A stretch of 32,709 nt of DNA from JANQPC01 sp039208375. Its GTDB lineage: Bacteria; Pseudomonadota; Alphaproteobacteria; Rhodobacterales; Rhodobacteraceae. Positions 1 to 7,311 of the stretch are shown here, one piece after another. How positions within the stretch are numbered: the first letter of the stretch is position 1; each line of letters starts with the position of its first letter. Made by a program: the position numbers and the translations under genes. Where the stretch lies: the NCBI GenBank assembly GCA_039208375.1, contig JBCCRC010000037.1:1-32709 (forward strand). The letters are read 5' to 3'. Under the pieces are notes generated by a model. The model had not been told where the DNA came from. It saw nothing but the letters and a program-made list of their open reading frames with translations, and searched no databases.

Positions 1-1268
1 CGCAGCGTGGTCGGCGTGGCCGAGGCTTCGTCCATCTCGCTGCCCAGCGGCAGGATGTGGAAGAGCGCGTCGAAGAGCCCGTTGCACACCTCCTGGAGCA
101 GGTAGGTCGCGCCCGCGTAGCCCATGAAGGGCGTGCCGGTCGCGCGCCGGATCGCGGCGCCCGGAAAGCTCGCGGGAATGAAGTTAGGCGCGGGCCCGTG
201 CCCGGCCTTGGTCTCGGCGAGGTAGATTTTCTCGTTGATCGAGCCCAGGACCACGAGCGGGCGCTTGGCGTGGATCTGCGCGCGCACGTCCTCGTTGTTG
301 GTCTTCTTGCCCCGGCAGCGCGAGACGGCGAAGGCGCAGGGCAGGCCGAGATCGTCCTCCAGGTACTTGCGCACCCCGCGCGCATAGGTCTCGGAGGCGA
401 CGATCCCGAAGGAGGCGGTCGCGAAGAAATCCTGCGTGACCGAGCGCCACAGATCCCAGACCGGCTTGATGGTCGAGTGCTTCTCGCGCTCGATAAAGGG
501 CTCGGGATCGAGGCCCAGGAGCTCGCCGAGCGAGCGCAGGAAGCGCGTGGTCGAATCGATGCCGACCGGCGCCTGGAGATAGGGCTTGCCCAGCACCTCG
601 CAGAGGCCGCGGCCGAACTCGCGATACATGCACACGTTGACGTCGGCATTCACCAGGCCGCGCATCTCAGCGACATGGGCCCCGAGGGGCATGACCATGT
701 TCACCTCGGCGCCGATCCCCTCCACAAGGCGGCGGATTTCGGCGAGATCCGAAGGCATGTTGAATGTGCCGTACATCGGCCCGAGGATATTTACACGCGG
801 AGCTGCACCCTCCTCGCGCTTTTTCTCCGGGGGCATCCGGCCCTTCGTCATGCCGAACTCGGTAAAGATCCACGTCATCGCGCGATCTGCCGCTTCCCAC
901 TGATCCTCATCGATGGTGCGGGGCAGGAAGCGCTGGATATTTGTGCCCTGCGGGGTGACGCCCCCGCCGATCATCTCGGCGATGGAACCGGTCACGACAA
1001 CCGCAGGAAGGGCCGGGTCGAGCGTTTTCCAGGCGCGCTTCATTGCGCCCTCGGTCCCGTCACGGCCAAGCTCTTCCTCGCCCAGCCCTGTGGTGACGAT
1101 GGGAAGCTCGTGGGGCGGCAGCGCATCGGTGTAATGCAGAACAGAGGTTACGGGCAGGTTCTCACAGCCCACCGGCCCGTCAATCACCACCTGCAGGCCC
1201 TTGACAGCGCAAAAGGCGTATACCGCCCCCCAATAGCCGCCCGCGCGATCGTGATCCTGAATCAGCAT
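1..1268 (-). CDS. bchZ: Chlorophyllide a oxidoreductase subunit BchZ (partial, C-terminus off the left edge)
   Basis: BchZ pairs with BchY as the catalytic NifDK-like component of chlorophyllide a oxidoreductase (COR), which reduces the B ring to make the bacteriochlorin. About 422 residues are visible of a family length near 490. The N-terminus MLIQDHDRAGGYWGAVYAF and the block IDGPVGCENLPV are typical of the family. Cys35 falls in that block and matches the cysteine that BchZ contributes to the COR iron-sulfur cluster. The ATG at 1268 is chosen because family members begin at this block; a GGGGTG sits just upstream. In-frame open sequence continues upstream without a better start. It is the last visible gene of the crtEF-bchCXYZ superoperon; puf genes usually follow but lie outside the window. 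Confidence 0.95.
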   Translation of the reverse strand, partial: MLIQDHDRAGGYWGAVYAFCAVKGLQVVIDGPVGCENLPVTSVLHYTDALPPHELPIVTTGLGEEELGRDGTEGAMKRAWKTLDPALPAVVVTGSIAEMIGGGVTPQGTNIQRFLPRTIDEDQWEAADRAMTWIFTEFGMTKGRMPPEKKREEGAAPRVNILGPMYGTFNMPSDLAEIRRLVEGIGAEVNMVMPLGAHVAEMRGLVNADVNVCMYREFGRGLCEVLGKPYLQAPVGIDSTTRFLRSLGELLGLDPEPFIEREKHSTIKPVWDLWRSVTQDFFATASFGIVASETYARGVRKYLEDDLGLPCAFAVSRCRGKKTNNEDVRAQIHAKRPLVVLGSINEKIYLAETKAGHGPAPNFIPASFPGAAIRRATGTPFMGYAGATYLLQEVCNGLFDALFHILPLGSEMDEASATPTTL

Positions 1269-1360
1269 GAGGCACCCCGTTTCGACGGTGTGCACCCGCA
1301 GATCGCATCCCCGATTCGCTTCGGCGCGCGCGGCGCATATCTGAGAAGCACGGCGGCCAT
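1262..1360 (-). CDS. Possible 32-codon micro-ORF between bchY and bchZ
   Basis: This small frame fills the bchY-bchZ gap exactly. Its ATG overlaps the bchY stop as TGATG, and its stop overlaps the bchZ start as ATGCTGA (1262-1268). A good Shine-Dalgarno, AGGAG, lies 8 nt before the ATG (1369-1373 on the complement), inside the bchY coding end. The peptide is short and basic with cysteines in a CGC motif and one at the C-terminus; I recognise no domain. It could be a real small protein, or a leader whose translation couples BchZ synthesis to BchY. The alternative is chance: the region is GC-rich and short. The start and stop overlaps and the SD are seen directly; function is unknown. Confidence 0.35.
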   Translation of the reverse strand: MAAVLLRYAPRAPKRIGDAICGCTPSKRGASC

Positions 1361-2973
1361 CAAATCATCTCCTGCGCCTTGGCGGCGCGGGCCTGCTTGT
1401 CGAGCTTCTTCTGGTGCTGGGCGCGGAAGTCCGGTCGAAGGTTGGGATCGCCTTCCCAAACGCCTGCCGTATCGCCCTCGCCCACACCCTCGAAGAACGC
1501 CTTCATGCCATCCATCCGCTCCTTGTTGCCGATCGCGGCGTTGACAACCTGTTGCAGGCTGCCGGCGCCGGCTGGGCCCATAAGCGGGCGGGCGGAAATG
1601 AGGTTGGTGAAGTAGAGGCCGGGGATCGCCAGTTCCTTGGCCTTCTGCACGACCGGCGTCGTGCCGATGGCAAGATCGGGGGTGATCGCCTCCATAGCCG
1701 CGCAATCGTCTTCGAGCGACGCGCGGAATTTCACCGTCACCCCGCGCGCTTCGAGCCATTCGCGATCGGGGTCCGAATACGTCGTGCGGGGGCAGGCGGT
1801 GCCGACATAGGGCACATCCGCCCCGCTTTCGATCAGCAGACGCGCAACGAGCAGCTCTGAGCCTTCATACCCCGAGAGGGTGATCGTGCCCTTGATCGGC
1901 GTGGCCGCGAGCGCATCTTTGATCGCGGGGAGAAACGCGTTTTGCGCCGCGGCCACCTGGCCTGCACCCACGCCGAAGGCTTCGCCGATGGCGTCAAGCC
2001 AGGCGGCGGTGCCGTCATGGCCTACCGGGGCAGAGCCGATAATGGGGCGGCCAGCCGCATCAAACTCACGGATTGATGCGGTGTAAAAGGGGTGGATCGC
2101 AGCGGCGGCACCGCAATCAAGCGCGGCGTAGAGTTCGCGCCATTCCCGGCAGGGCACGACGGGGCCCGCGGCCAAGCCGAGCGGCGCAAGCATTGCCCCG
2201 ATCATCATTGGATCGGCGGGGAACATCTCGCCCAGAAGCGCCACGGTCGGGCGGTCAGATTTCCCGGCAGCCGGGGCTTGAACCGGCCCCGCCTCAATCT
2301 CTTCCCGGGCGTATTTCAGCATGGCTCCGGCGAGGATATCCTTCGCTTCGGCATGGGTCGGCACGCCGAAGCCCGGCACGTCGATGCCCACGATGCGTAC
2401 GCCGTCGATCTCGGAAGGCAAAAGCCGTAGCGGCACGCCCGAGGCCGTTGGCACGCAAAGGTTGGTAACGACGATTGCGTCGTAGCGTTCCGGATCCGCC
2501 ATCTCGTGGACGGATTCGCGGATATCTTCGAAGAGCTTGCCCGTGACAAGCGTTTCCGAATTGAACGGCACATAGCCCACCGAGCGGCGCGCGCCGTAGA
2601 AGTGGCTCACGAAGGTAAGCCCGTAGACGCAGCAGGCCGAGCCCGAAAGGATCGTGCCCACCCGACGCATCCGAAGGCCCACGCGCAACGAGCCGAAGGC
2701 GGGGCACATGGATTGCGGTTTGTCGTGCGGGCCCTGCGGATAATCCTTGGCGTATTGATCTAGGATTTCGGATTTGCCGGCCATGCGCGCGGCGCGCTCC
2801 ATCTCCGCTGCGCCCGCGTGGCAGCCCATGCCGTCAACGCCGGCCATATCGGTTGGGGTGGCTGGCGCCGCTGCGTGATCTCTCGGTGCCTCCGTGGTGC
2901 GCGTGTCGGAGACAACAACGCCGTCCGTCACCTCTGCCGCGCCCGCGGCATCATATGTCACCTCGCCGCTCAT
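1360..2973 (-). CDS. bchY: Chlorophyllide a oxidoreductase subunit BchY
   Basis: BchY is the other NifDK-like catalytic subunit of COR, acting with BchZ and receiving electrons from BchX. The 537-residue product carries QSMCPAFGSLRVGLRMRR, GSACCVYGLTF and NLCVPTASGVP. Cys90, Cys115 and Cys173 have spacings of 25 and 58, the same as the three cluster-ligand cysteines that I recall for Rhodobacter BchY (62, 87, 145). The protein is therefore about 28 residues longer at the N-terminus than that enzyme; this Ala/Thr-rich stretch is poorly conserved. A later start near Met43 is possible, but the ATG at 2973 forms an ATGA overlap with the micro-ORF ahead of it, which favours it. Confidence 0.95.
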   Translation of the reverse strand: MSGEVTYDAAGAAEVTDGVVVSDTRTTEAPRDHAAAPATPTDMAGVDGMGCHAGAAEMERAARMAGKSEILDQYAKDYPQGPHDKPQSMCPAFGSLRVGLRMRRVGTILSGSACCVYGLTFVSHFYGARRSVGYVPFNSETLVTGKLFEDIRESVHEMADPERYDAIVVTNLCVPTASGVPLRLLPSEIDGVRIVGIDVPGFGVPTHAEAKDILAGAMLKYAREEIEAGPVQAPAAGKSDRPTVALLGEMFPADPMMIGAMLAPLGLAAGPVVPCREWRELYAALDCGAAAAIHPFYTASIREFDAAGRPIIGSAPVGHDGTAAWLDAIGEAFGVGAGQVAAAQNAFLPAIKDALAATPIKGTITLSGYEGSELLVARLLIESGADVPYVGTACPRTTYSDPDREWLEARGVTVKFRASLEDDCAAMEAITPDLAIGTTPVVQKAKELAIPGLYFTNLISARPLMGPAGAGSLQQVVNAAIGNKERMDGMKAFFEGVGEGDTAGVWEGDPNLRPDFRAQHQKKLDKQARAAKAQEMI

Positions 2974-3104
2974 GCCGCCGACCCGCCAGATGTCTCGCCC
3001 GAGGCAAGAATGTCTCTGATCAAGCGCCGGATCTGCTCAGGCGTGGCTCGCGCCAGCATCAACTGGGCGCACTCAATCTTATGGGTGCGGCATTCCTCAC
3101 ACAT
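2970..3104 (-). CDS. Possible 44-codon cysteine-rich micro-ORF between bchX and bchY
   Basis: This frame fills the 123-nt gap between bchX and bchY. Its ATG overlaps the end of bchX (ATGTGTGA, 3097-3104) and its TGA overlaps the bchY start (ATGA, 2970-2973), so all three cistrons look translationally coupled. The peptide begins MCEECRTHKIEC, a C-x2-C-x2-H-x3-C cluster that could bind a metal or iron-sulfur cluster. A predicted amphipathic helix (residues about 14-36, with QIRRLIRDIL) and a Gly/Ser tail follow. No strong Shine-Dalgarno is visible, so coupling to bchX would be needed. I do not recognise a named family. Position inside the COR operon suggests a role in COR assembly, cluster delivery or subunit balance, but that is inference. 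Confidence 0.5.
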   Translation of the reverse strand: MCEECRTHKIECAQLMLARATPEQIRRLIRDILASGETSGGSAA

Positions 3105-4098
3105 CGTCGTACACCACTTCGAGCGATTGCTTCGGCTTGGCGTTCTTGCCGCGCATGTCCTGATCCGTCGCAGGCTCAAGCACGACGCCGGCCCCGGTGT
3201 CGGAGCCGTCGAAAAGCTCCAGAAGCCCGTCTTGCGAAAGCGGGGTGGGCCGCATCGGAGGTGCATCGGCCACGTTGGTTCCAAGCTCGGCGAACAGGCC
3301 GCCCCACTGGCTTTCGGCGGTGCCAACGATCTGGTAGTTCGCCGATTTCTTGCGCAGGTCATCGTCCTGCGGAATCGAGGCAAGCACGGGGATGTCGACG
3401 GCTTCGGCAAAGGCCTGCGCTTCGCCCGATCCGTCATCCTTGTTGATCACAAGGCCTGCGACGCCAACGTTGCCGCCGAGCTTCCGGAAATACTCTACCG
3501 CAGAGCAGACGTTGTTTGCGACGTAGAGAGACTGAAGGTCGTTCGATCCTACGAGGATCACCTTCTGCGCCATGTCGCGCGCGATCGGCAGGCCAAAGCC
3601 GCCGCAAACCACGTCGCCCAGGAAATCGAGCAGCACGTAGTCGAAATCCCAATCATGGAAGCCGAGCTTTTCGAGCAGCTCAAATCCATGGATGATGCCG
3701 CGCCCGCCGCAGCCGCGGCCCACTTCCGGCCCGCCAAGCTCCATCGCGAACACGCCGCCGCGCTTGAAGCATACATCGCCAATCTTGACCTCTTCGCCCG
3801 CGAGTTTCTTCTTCGTCGAGGTTTCGATGATCGTGGGGCAGGCCTTGCCGCCGAAAAGAAGCGAGGTGGTGTCTGATTTCGGATCGCACCCGATCAGCAG
3901 CACGCGCTTGCCCTGCTCGGCCATCATGTGGCTGAGATTGGCAAGCGTGAAGGATTTGCCGATCCCACCTTTGCCGTAGATCGCGATGATCTGGGTTTTC
4001 TTGGTGGCTTCGGTTACCGGAATTTCATCCGGTTCCTGGTTGGCCTCGTCGCGAAGCCGTTGGTCGAAATCTTTCAAATTTGGAATATCCAAAGTCAT
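3097..4098 (-). CDS. bchX: Chlorophyllide a oxidoreductase iron protein BchX
   Basis: BchX is the NifH-like homodimeric reductase of COR: it hydrolyses ATP and passes electrons from its [4Fe-4S] cluster to BchYZ. The product of 333 residues has the P-loop GKGGIGKS (about 42-49), the GCDPKSD switch region, and the two cluster cysteines in GRGCGGRG (Cys130) and VVCGGFGLP (Cys165). Two ATGs are possible. I prefer 4098 because it overlaps the bchC stop as ATGA and has GGAGCGAGG just upstream; the ATG at 4113 would add only five residues. A family-typical N-terminal extension precedes the P-loop. Confidence 0.96.
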   Translation of the reverse strand: MTLDIPNLKDFDQRLRDEANQEPDEIPVTEATKKTQIIAIYGKGGIGKSFTLANLSHMMAEQGKRVLLIGCDPKSDTTSLLFGGKACPTIIETSTKKKLAGEEVKIGDVCFKRGGVFAMELGGPEVGRGCGGRGIIHGFELLEKLGFHDWDFDYVLLDFLGDVVCGGFGLPIARDMAQKVILVGSNDLQSLYVANNVCSAVEYFRKLGGNVGVAGLVINKDDGSGEAQAFAEAVDIPVLASIPQDDDLRKKSANYQIVGTAESQWGGLFAELGTNVADAPPMRPTPLSQDGLLELFDGSDTGAGVVLEPATDQDMRGKNAKPKQSLEVVYDDV

Positions 4099-5036
4099 TG
4101 AACCTCGCTCCAATCAAGGATCATCTTCAAACAGGCGGGGTCTTCAAATGCGGTGGTGTAGGCTTCTGGCGCCGCGGAGGCGGGCCGGGTGTGGGTAATC
4201 AGGCCCGCGAGCGAGAGAGCGCCTGCTTCGATCAGCGCCCGGGTGGCGGCAAGATCGTCGCGCGTCCACTCCGCAGCGATGCGCAGCCGCGCCTCTTTCA
4301 TGAAAGCTGGGGGGAAGGCGAAGGAAATCGGGTCTGTGTAAAAACCTGCAAGAACGATTTCACCGCCCTTTTCGATGCGGCCGATAAGGCTGTTTAGAAG
4401 CCCCGCATTGCCCGATGCATCATAGATGGCGCGATAGTCGCGGCGCTCATCGGCATCGGGGTGAACCACGTCATAGCCCATCGCACCCGCTGACCGATCG
4501 GCCGCGATCTCCCAAACAGTGGGGGCTGGCGCGCCGGCAGCGATCGTCAAACGGGCCAGAAGCCGGCCCAGAACGCCATGGCCAACGATCAAGTCGGGCG
4601 GCGTCTTATCAAGCCCCGCGATCGCATGGCGCGCGGTTGCGGCAAGCGCTAGAAGCGCGCCCTCGGGGCCGAGACCCGCATCAATCCTGGTAACTCGGTC
4701 AGCCGCCGTCACGATCCGCCGCGCAGCGCCTCCGAAAAGGCCAAAGGCGCCCTCGTAGCAGTTTGCTCCGGGCACAAACACATGTTCGCCCGGGCGAAAC
4801 GCGGTATCAGCGCCGGCTTCAACAATGATTCCCGCAGCCTCGTAGCCCGGAACAAGCGGGTAACCCATGCCGGGGAAGGGCGGCATCTCACCTGTGAAGA
4901 ACAGTTTCTCTGTTCCCGTGGAGATGCCGGAATGGGAAATCTCAACAACCAGATCCCCCGCGCCGGGCTCTGTAAGCGCAAGCGTGCCAAGGGAAATTTC
5001 CCGTGGTCCCTTAAGGATGATTGCTGAAGTTTCCAA
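4095..5036 (-). CDS. bchC: Bacteriochlorophyllide a dehydrogenase BchC
   Basis: BchC oxidises the 3-(1-hydroxyethyl) group of the bacteriochlorophyllide precursor to the 3-acetyl group. The 313-residue protein is a zinc-less-looking member of the medium-chain dehydrogenase fold: GISTGTEKLFFTGEMPPFPG at the N-terminus and IVGHGVLGRLLARL in the nucleotide-binding half are family hallmarks. The start is a TTG (5036), supported by a strong GGGAGG six nt upstream and by the family N-terminus METSAIILKGPR; no in-frame ATG fits. The stop overlaps bchX. A near-consensus promoter with two PpsR-like sites lies directly upstream (5106-5149), so the gene has its own promoter inside the superoperon in addition to read-through from crtEF. 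Confidence 0.94.
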   Translation of the reverse strand: METSAIILKGPREISLGTLALTEPGAGDLVVEISHSGISTGTEKLFFTGEMPPFPGMGYPLVPGYEAAGIIVEAGADTAFRPGEHVFVPGANCYEGAFGLFGGAARRIVTAADRVTRIDAGLGPEGALLALAATARHAIAGLDKTPPDLIVGHGVLGRLLARLTIAAGAPAPTVWEIAADRSAGAMGYDVVHPDADERRDYRAIYDASGNAGLLNSLIGRIEKGGEIVLAGFYTDPISFAFPPAFMKEARLRIAAEWTRDDLAATRALIEAGALSLAGLITHTRPASAAPEAYTTAFEDPACLKMILDWSEVQ

Positions 5037-5105
5037 CCGATGCCTCCCATGTTCGGTGCTCCTGAGCGGGTTGGGGAGACTCAGGGGCGTTCCGTTTCGT
5101 ACAAG

Positions 5106-5123
5106 TGTAAGTCTAGCCTGACA
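5106..5123. promoter_or_regulatory. PpsR/CrtJ-like operator, bchC proximal site
   Basis: TGT-N12-ACA matches the PpsR/CrtJ consensus half-sites and spacing. On the minus strand it covers the presumed -10 element (TAGACT) of the bchC promoter, so a bound repressor would block RNA polymerase. Confidence 0.75.
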
Positions 5124-5137
5124 GTTGGCACTGTCAA
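5110..5137 (-). promoter_or_regulatory. bchC promoter, sigma-70 type
   Basis: On the minus strand TTGACA (5137-5132) and TAGACT (5115-5110) are separated by 16 nt. The -35 is a perfect consensus. Both hexamers are overlapped by the two PpsR-like operators, the arrangement described for Rhodobacter bchC. About 75 nt remain to the TTG start. Confidence 0.7.
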
Positions 5138-5149
5138 CTCATTTGGACA
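5132..5149. promoter_or_regulatory. PpsR/CrtJ-like operator, bchC distal site
   Basis: TGTC-N10-GACA is a full palindromic match to the consensus. It overlaps the bchC -35 element, and its centre is 26 bp from the neighbouring site, which should place the two on nearly the same DNA face. It also lies just past the crtF stop codon. Confidence 0.8.
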
Positions 5150-5154
5150 TTTGT

Positions 5155-6294
5155 TCAACCTGGTTTTTGTGCAGTGACGACGCTGGTCACAAAAGGCCGG
5201 TGTGTGCGGGGGGCCTGGACGGCGGAAAAGCCGGCGTTGGCCAAAAGCCTTGCATGGGTTTCGGCAGACCGAGCCTTTCCCGTGCCCATCGCGGCAGTGT
5301 AGATGGCAAAATAGACATCGCCGGCCCGTTCAGGCCGCCCGCCGCCCAGCATTGGCTCGGAAATGATCACGCGCCCGCCCGGGGGCAACGCGGCATAGGC
5401 GGCGGCAAGAAGGGCGGCAACGGTTTCGTCGGCATGATCGTATAGAACGCGAACGAGGCTGATCGCATCTGCGCCCGCTGGCAGCGGATCATCCCGAAAG
5501 CTTCCGGGATGTATGGTGATGCGATCGGCGCACCCCGCATCGGCAAACGTATCTTTCGCACCGGGCGTGACAGCGGGAAGATCGAAGAGCGTGCCCGAAA
5601 GCGCGGGGTAGGCCCGTGCGGCGGCGGCGAGAAACACGCCTGTGCCGCCGCCGATATCCAGAAGGTGACGCACGCCCGAAAGCGAAACCGTGCGCAGCGT
5701 CTCCTCAGCAATCAGCACTTGGCTGTCTGCCATCAAGGTTGAATAGCGCTCGGCGATTTGGGGGTCGCGCGCGCCATCGGCGCCGAACACATAGGGCCAA
5801 AACCGCGCGAGCTCCGGATCCGTTTCGCCCCTAAAGAATGCCGCTGGATCGGCAAGATCGCGGTAAAGCACATCGTGATGCGCGATCATCGCTTCGAGCC
5901 CCGGAACGCCAAGAAGGGCGGCGCCTCGGCGGGCCAGCCGGTAGCGCCCGCGGCGGTGTTTGATAAGCCCAAGCGCAACAGCAGCGCGCAGCAGGATCTC
6001 GGCCCGATCCGCCGGAAGGCTCGCGCGGGCGGCGATCTGTTGGGCTGTCTGCGCATGGTCACGCAGGATATGGAGGATGCGAAGCTCGACGATCGCTTGC
6101 AGCACTTGGCTGTGCACGAACCCGGCGACGAGGTCGAATAGCGCCTCGCCTTCCTGTCGCGCGATACCGCGGGTGAGCGGGAAACGGCTGGCCCAGCTTT
6201 GAAAGCGGCGCGATGCGATCAGGCGATTTCGCCAGCCGCGAATTCCGCGGTGCGGGCCGGCGGGCGGCTGGGCGGGCAGGCTTACGTCACTCAC
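5155..6294 (-). CDS. crtF: Carotenoid O-methyltransferase CrtF (demethylspheroidene/hydroxyneurosporene)
   Basis: CrtF transfers a methyl group from S-adenosylmethionine to the C-1 hydroxyl of carotenoids made by CrtC and CrtD, giving the methoxy group of spheroidene. The 379-residue protein has an N-terminal winged-helix dimerisation region (about 45-130) and a class I methyltransferase domain with LLDIGGGTGVF at 211-221. The start is GTG at 6294; the stop of crtE lies 8 nt upstream, so the two are co-transcribed. Length and motifs fit the family. Read-through past its stop enters the bchC promoter region, the classic superoperon arrangement. Confidence 0.94.
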   Translation of the reverse strand: MSDVSLPAQPPAGPHRGIRGWRNRLIASRRFQSWASRFPLTRGIARQEGEALFDLVAGFVHSQVLQAIVELRILHILRDHAQTAQQIAARASLPADRAEILLRAAVALGLIKHRRGRYRLARRGAALLGVPGLEAMIAHHDVLYRDLADPAAFFRGETDPELARFWPYVFGADGARDPQIAERYSTLMADSQVLIAEETLRTVSLSGVRHLLDIGGGTGVFLAAAARAYPALSGTLFDLPAVTPGAKDTFADAGCADRITIHPGSFRDDPLPAGADAISLVRVLYDHADETVAALLAAAYAALPPGGRVIISEPMLGGGRPERAGDVYFAIYTAAMGTGKARSAETHARLLANAGFSAVQAPRTHRPFVTSVVTAQKPG

Positions 6295-6302
6295 CCGGCA
6301 CC

Positions 6303-7181
6303 CTATTCGCCGGGCACCGTGCGCACAGGCGCGTGCATTGGCGTCAGGCGCTCAGCCGTTTTACGCACCATATCAGCCAGCGCCGCCTCTCCGGGGCAGG
6401 CCGGGATAGAGGCGATGGCGCCGGCGAGAATATCCTTCAGCCGGCTCACCGCACCGTCTACGCCAAGCAACGCCACGGCATTGGGGCGGTTGTTGAGATC
6501 ATCCTGACCGGCGGGCTTGCCGAGCGTGGCCTCATCGTAGAGGGCATCGCGCAAATCGTCAGCTACCTGAAAGGCCTCGCCGATCCGGGCGCCCAGCTCT
6601 TCCCAAGGCCCGGCCTCTTGCCCGGCGGCAACCGCGCCCATCTGTGTCGCGGCAATAAAAAGTGCGCCGGTTTTCGCCTGATGGTACGCGGACAGATCGA
6701 CCGTCGCTTCGCTTTCCCAGCCCTGCCCCGCACAAATGCCATAGGGCATGCCGGTGCGGCGCCCAAGGATGCGCACAAGCTCAAGGGCGCGGGCGGGATC
6801 CTGCGCCCCGGCGCGCGCGAGCACTTCGAAGGCCATCACGATCAGGCTGTCTCCGGTCAGCAGCGCGAGCTCTTCAGAGTAGGCGCGGTGCACCGTGGGT
6901 TTGCCGCTGCGCAAATCGGCATCGTCAAAACACGGCATATCGTCGTGAACGAGACTTGCGCAGTGAATGAGTTCTAGCGCCGCGGCCGCTGCGTCAGCCA
7001 GCACCGGCTGGTCATCCCCGCACGCGCGCGCAACCGACATTAGGATCGTCGGGCGAATGCGCGCCCCGCCCGGCACCACCGCGTAGTGCAGTGCCTGCGC
7101 CAGCTTGTCGGGCGCTGGGCGCGCCTGTCCGTGGGCGATTGCGTCGAGGATCGCGGCCTCGATTCGTGTGTCCATACCCAT
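6303..7181 (-). CDS. crtE: Geranylgeranyl diphosphate synthase CrtE
   Basis: CrtE condenses isopentenyl and allylic diphosphates to GGPP, the precursor of both carotenoids and the phytol/geranylgeranyl tail of bacteriochlorophyll. The 292-residue protein has the first aspartate-rich motif DDMPCFDD (80-87) and the second, DDLRD (208-212), of trans-prenyltransferases. The start ATG at 7181 has GAAAGGGTG about 6 nt upstream; a second ATG two codons later is less well spaced. It is the first gene of the crtEF-bchCXYZ superoperon and diverges from crtD across a short region with two PpsR-like sites. Confidence 0.95.
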   Translation of the reverse strand: MGMDTRIEAAILDAIAHGQARPAPDKLAQALHYAVVPGGARIRPTILMSVARACGDDQPVLADAAAAALELIHCASLVHDDMPCFDDADLRSGKPTVHRAYSEELALLTGDSLIVMAFEVLARAGAQDPARALELVRILGRRTGMPYGICAGQGWESEATVDLSAYHQAKTGALFIAATQMGAVAAGQEAGPWEELGARIGEAFQVADDLRDALYDEATLGKPAGQDDLNNRPNAVALLGVDGAVSRLKDILAGAIASIPACPGEAALADMVRKTAERLTPMHAPVRTVPGE

Positions 7182-7239
7182 GAATCACCCTTTCAGAATG
7201 CTACGCCGTTTGCCGTCTGGCTGTGGCCTGTCACCTGAC

Positions 7240-7257
7240 TGTCTATTACAAGTGACA
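7240..7257. promoter_or_regulatory. PpsR/CrtJ-like operator, crtE side of crtE-crtD
   Basis: TGT-N12-ACA. On the minus strand it covers TAATAG (7248-7243), a plausible -10 for crtE, mirroring the geometry at bchC. Confidence 0.7.
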
Positions 7258-7269
7258 CTAAAGTGTAAA
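7243..7269 (-). promoter_or_regulatory. Candidate crtE promoter
   Basis: On the minus strand TTTACA (7269-7264) and TAATAG (7248-7243) are 15 nt apart. The spacing is short, so the exact hexamers are uncertain, but both are overlapped by PpsR-like operators as at bchC. Confidence 0.45.
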
Positions 7270-7281
7270 TCATAGTGGACA
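7264..7281. promoter_or_regulatory. PpsR/CrtJ-like operator, crtD side of crtE-crtD
   Basis: TGT-N12-ACA, centred 24 bp from its partner. It overlaps the presumed crtE -35 and ends only about 30 nt before the crtD start, so it should affect both divergent units. Confidence 0.7.
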
Positions 7282-7311
7282 TCTCGCGGCACCGAGTCAA
7301 CAATCCCGGTG

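Noticed and set aside
57..1544. 495-codon open frame on the plus strand
   Set aside because: It lies antisense to bchZ and bchY, has a composition of high-GC shadow frames (Arg/Ala/His-rich) and no recognisable motif.
2818..3876. 352-codon open frame on the plus strand
   Set aside because: Antisense to bchX, bchY and the micro-ORF; it looks like a GC-driven shadow.
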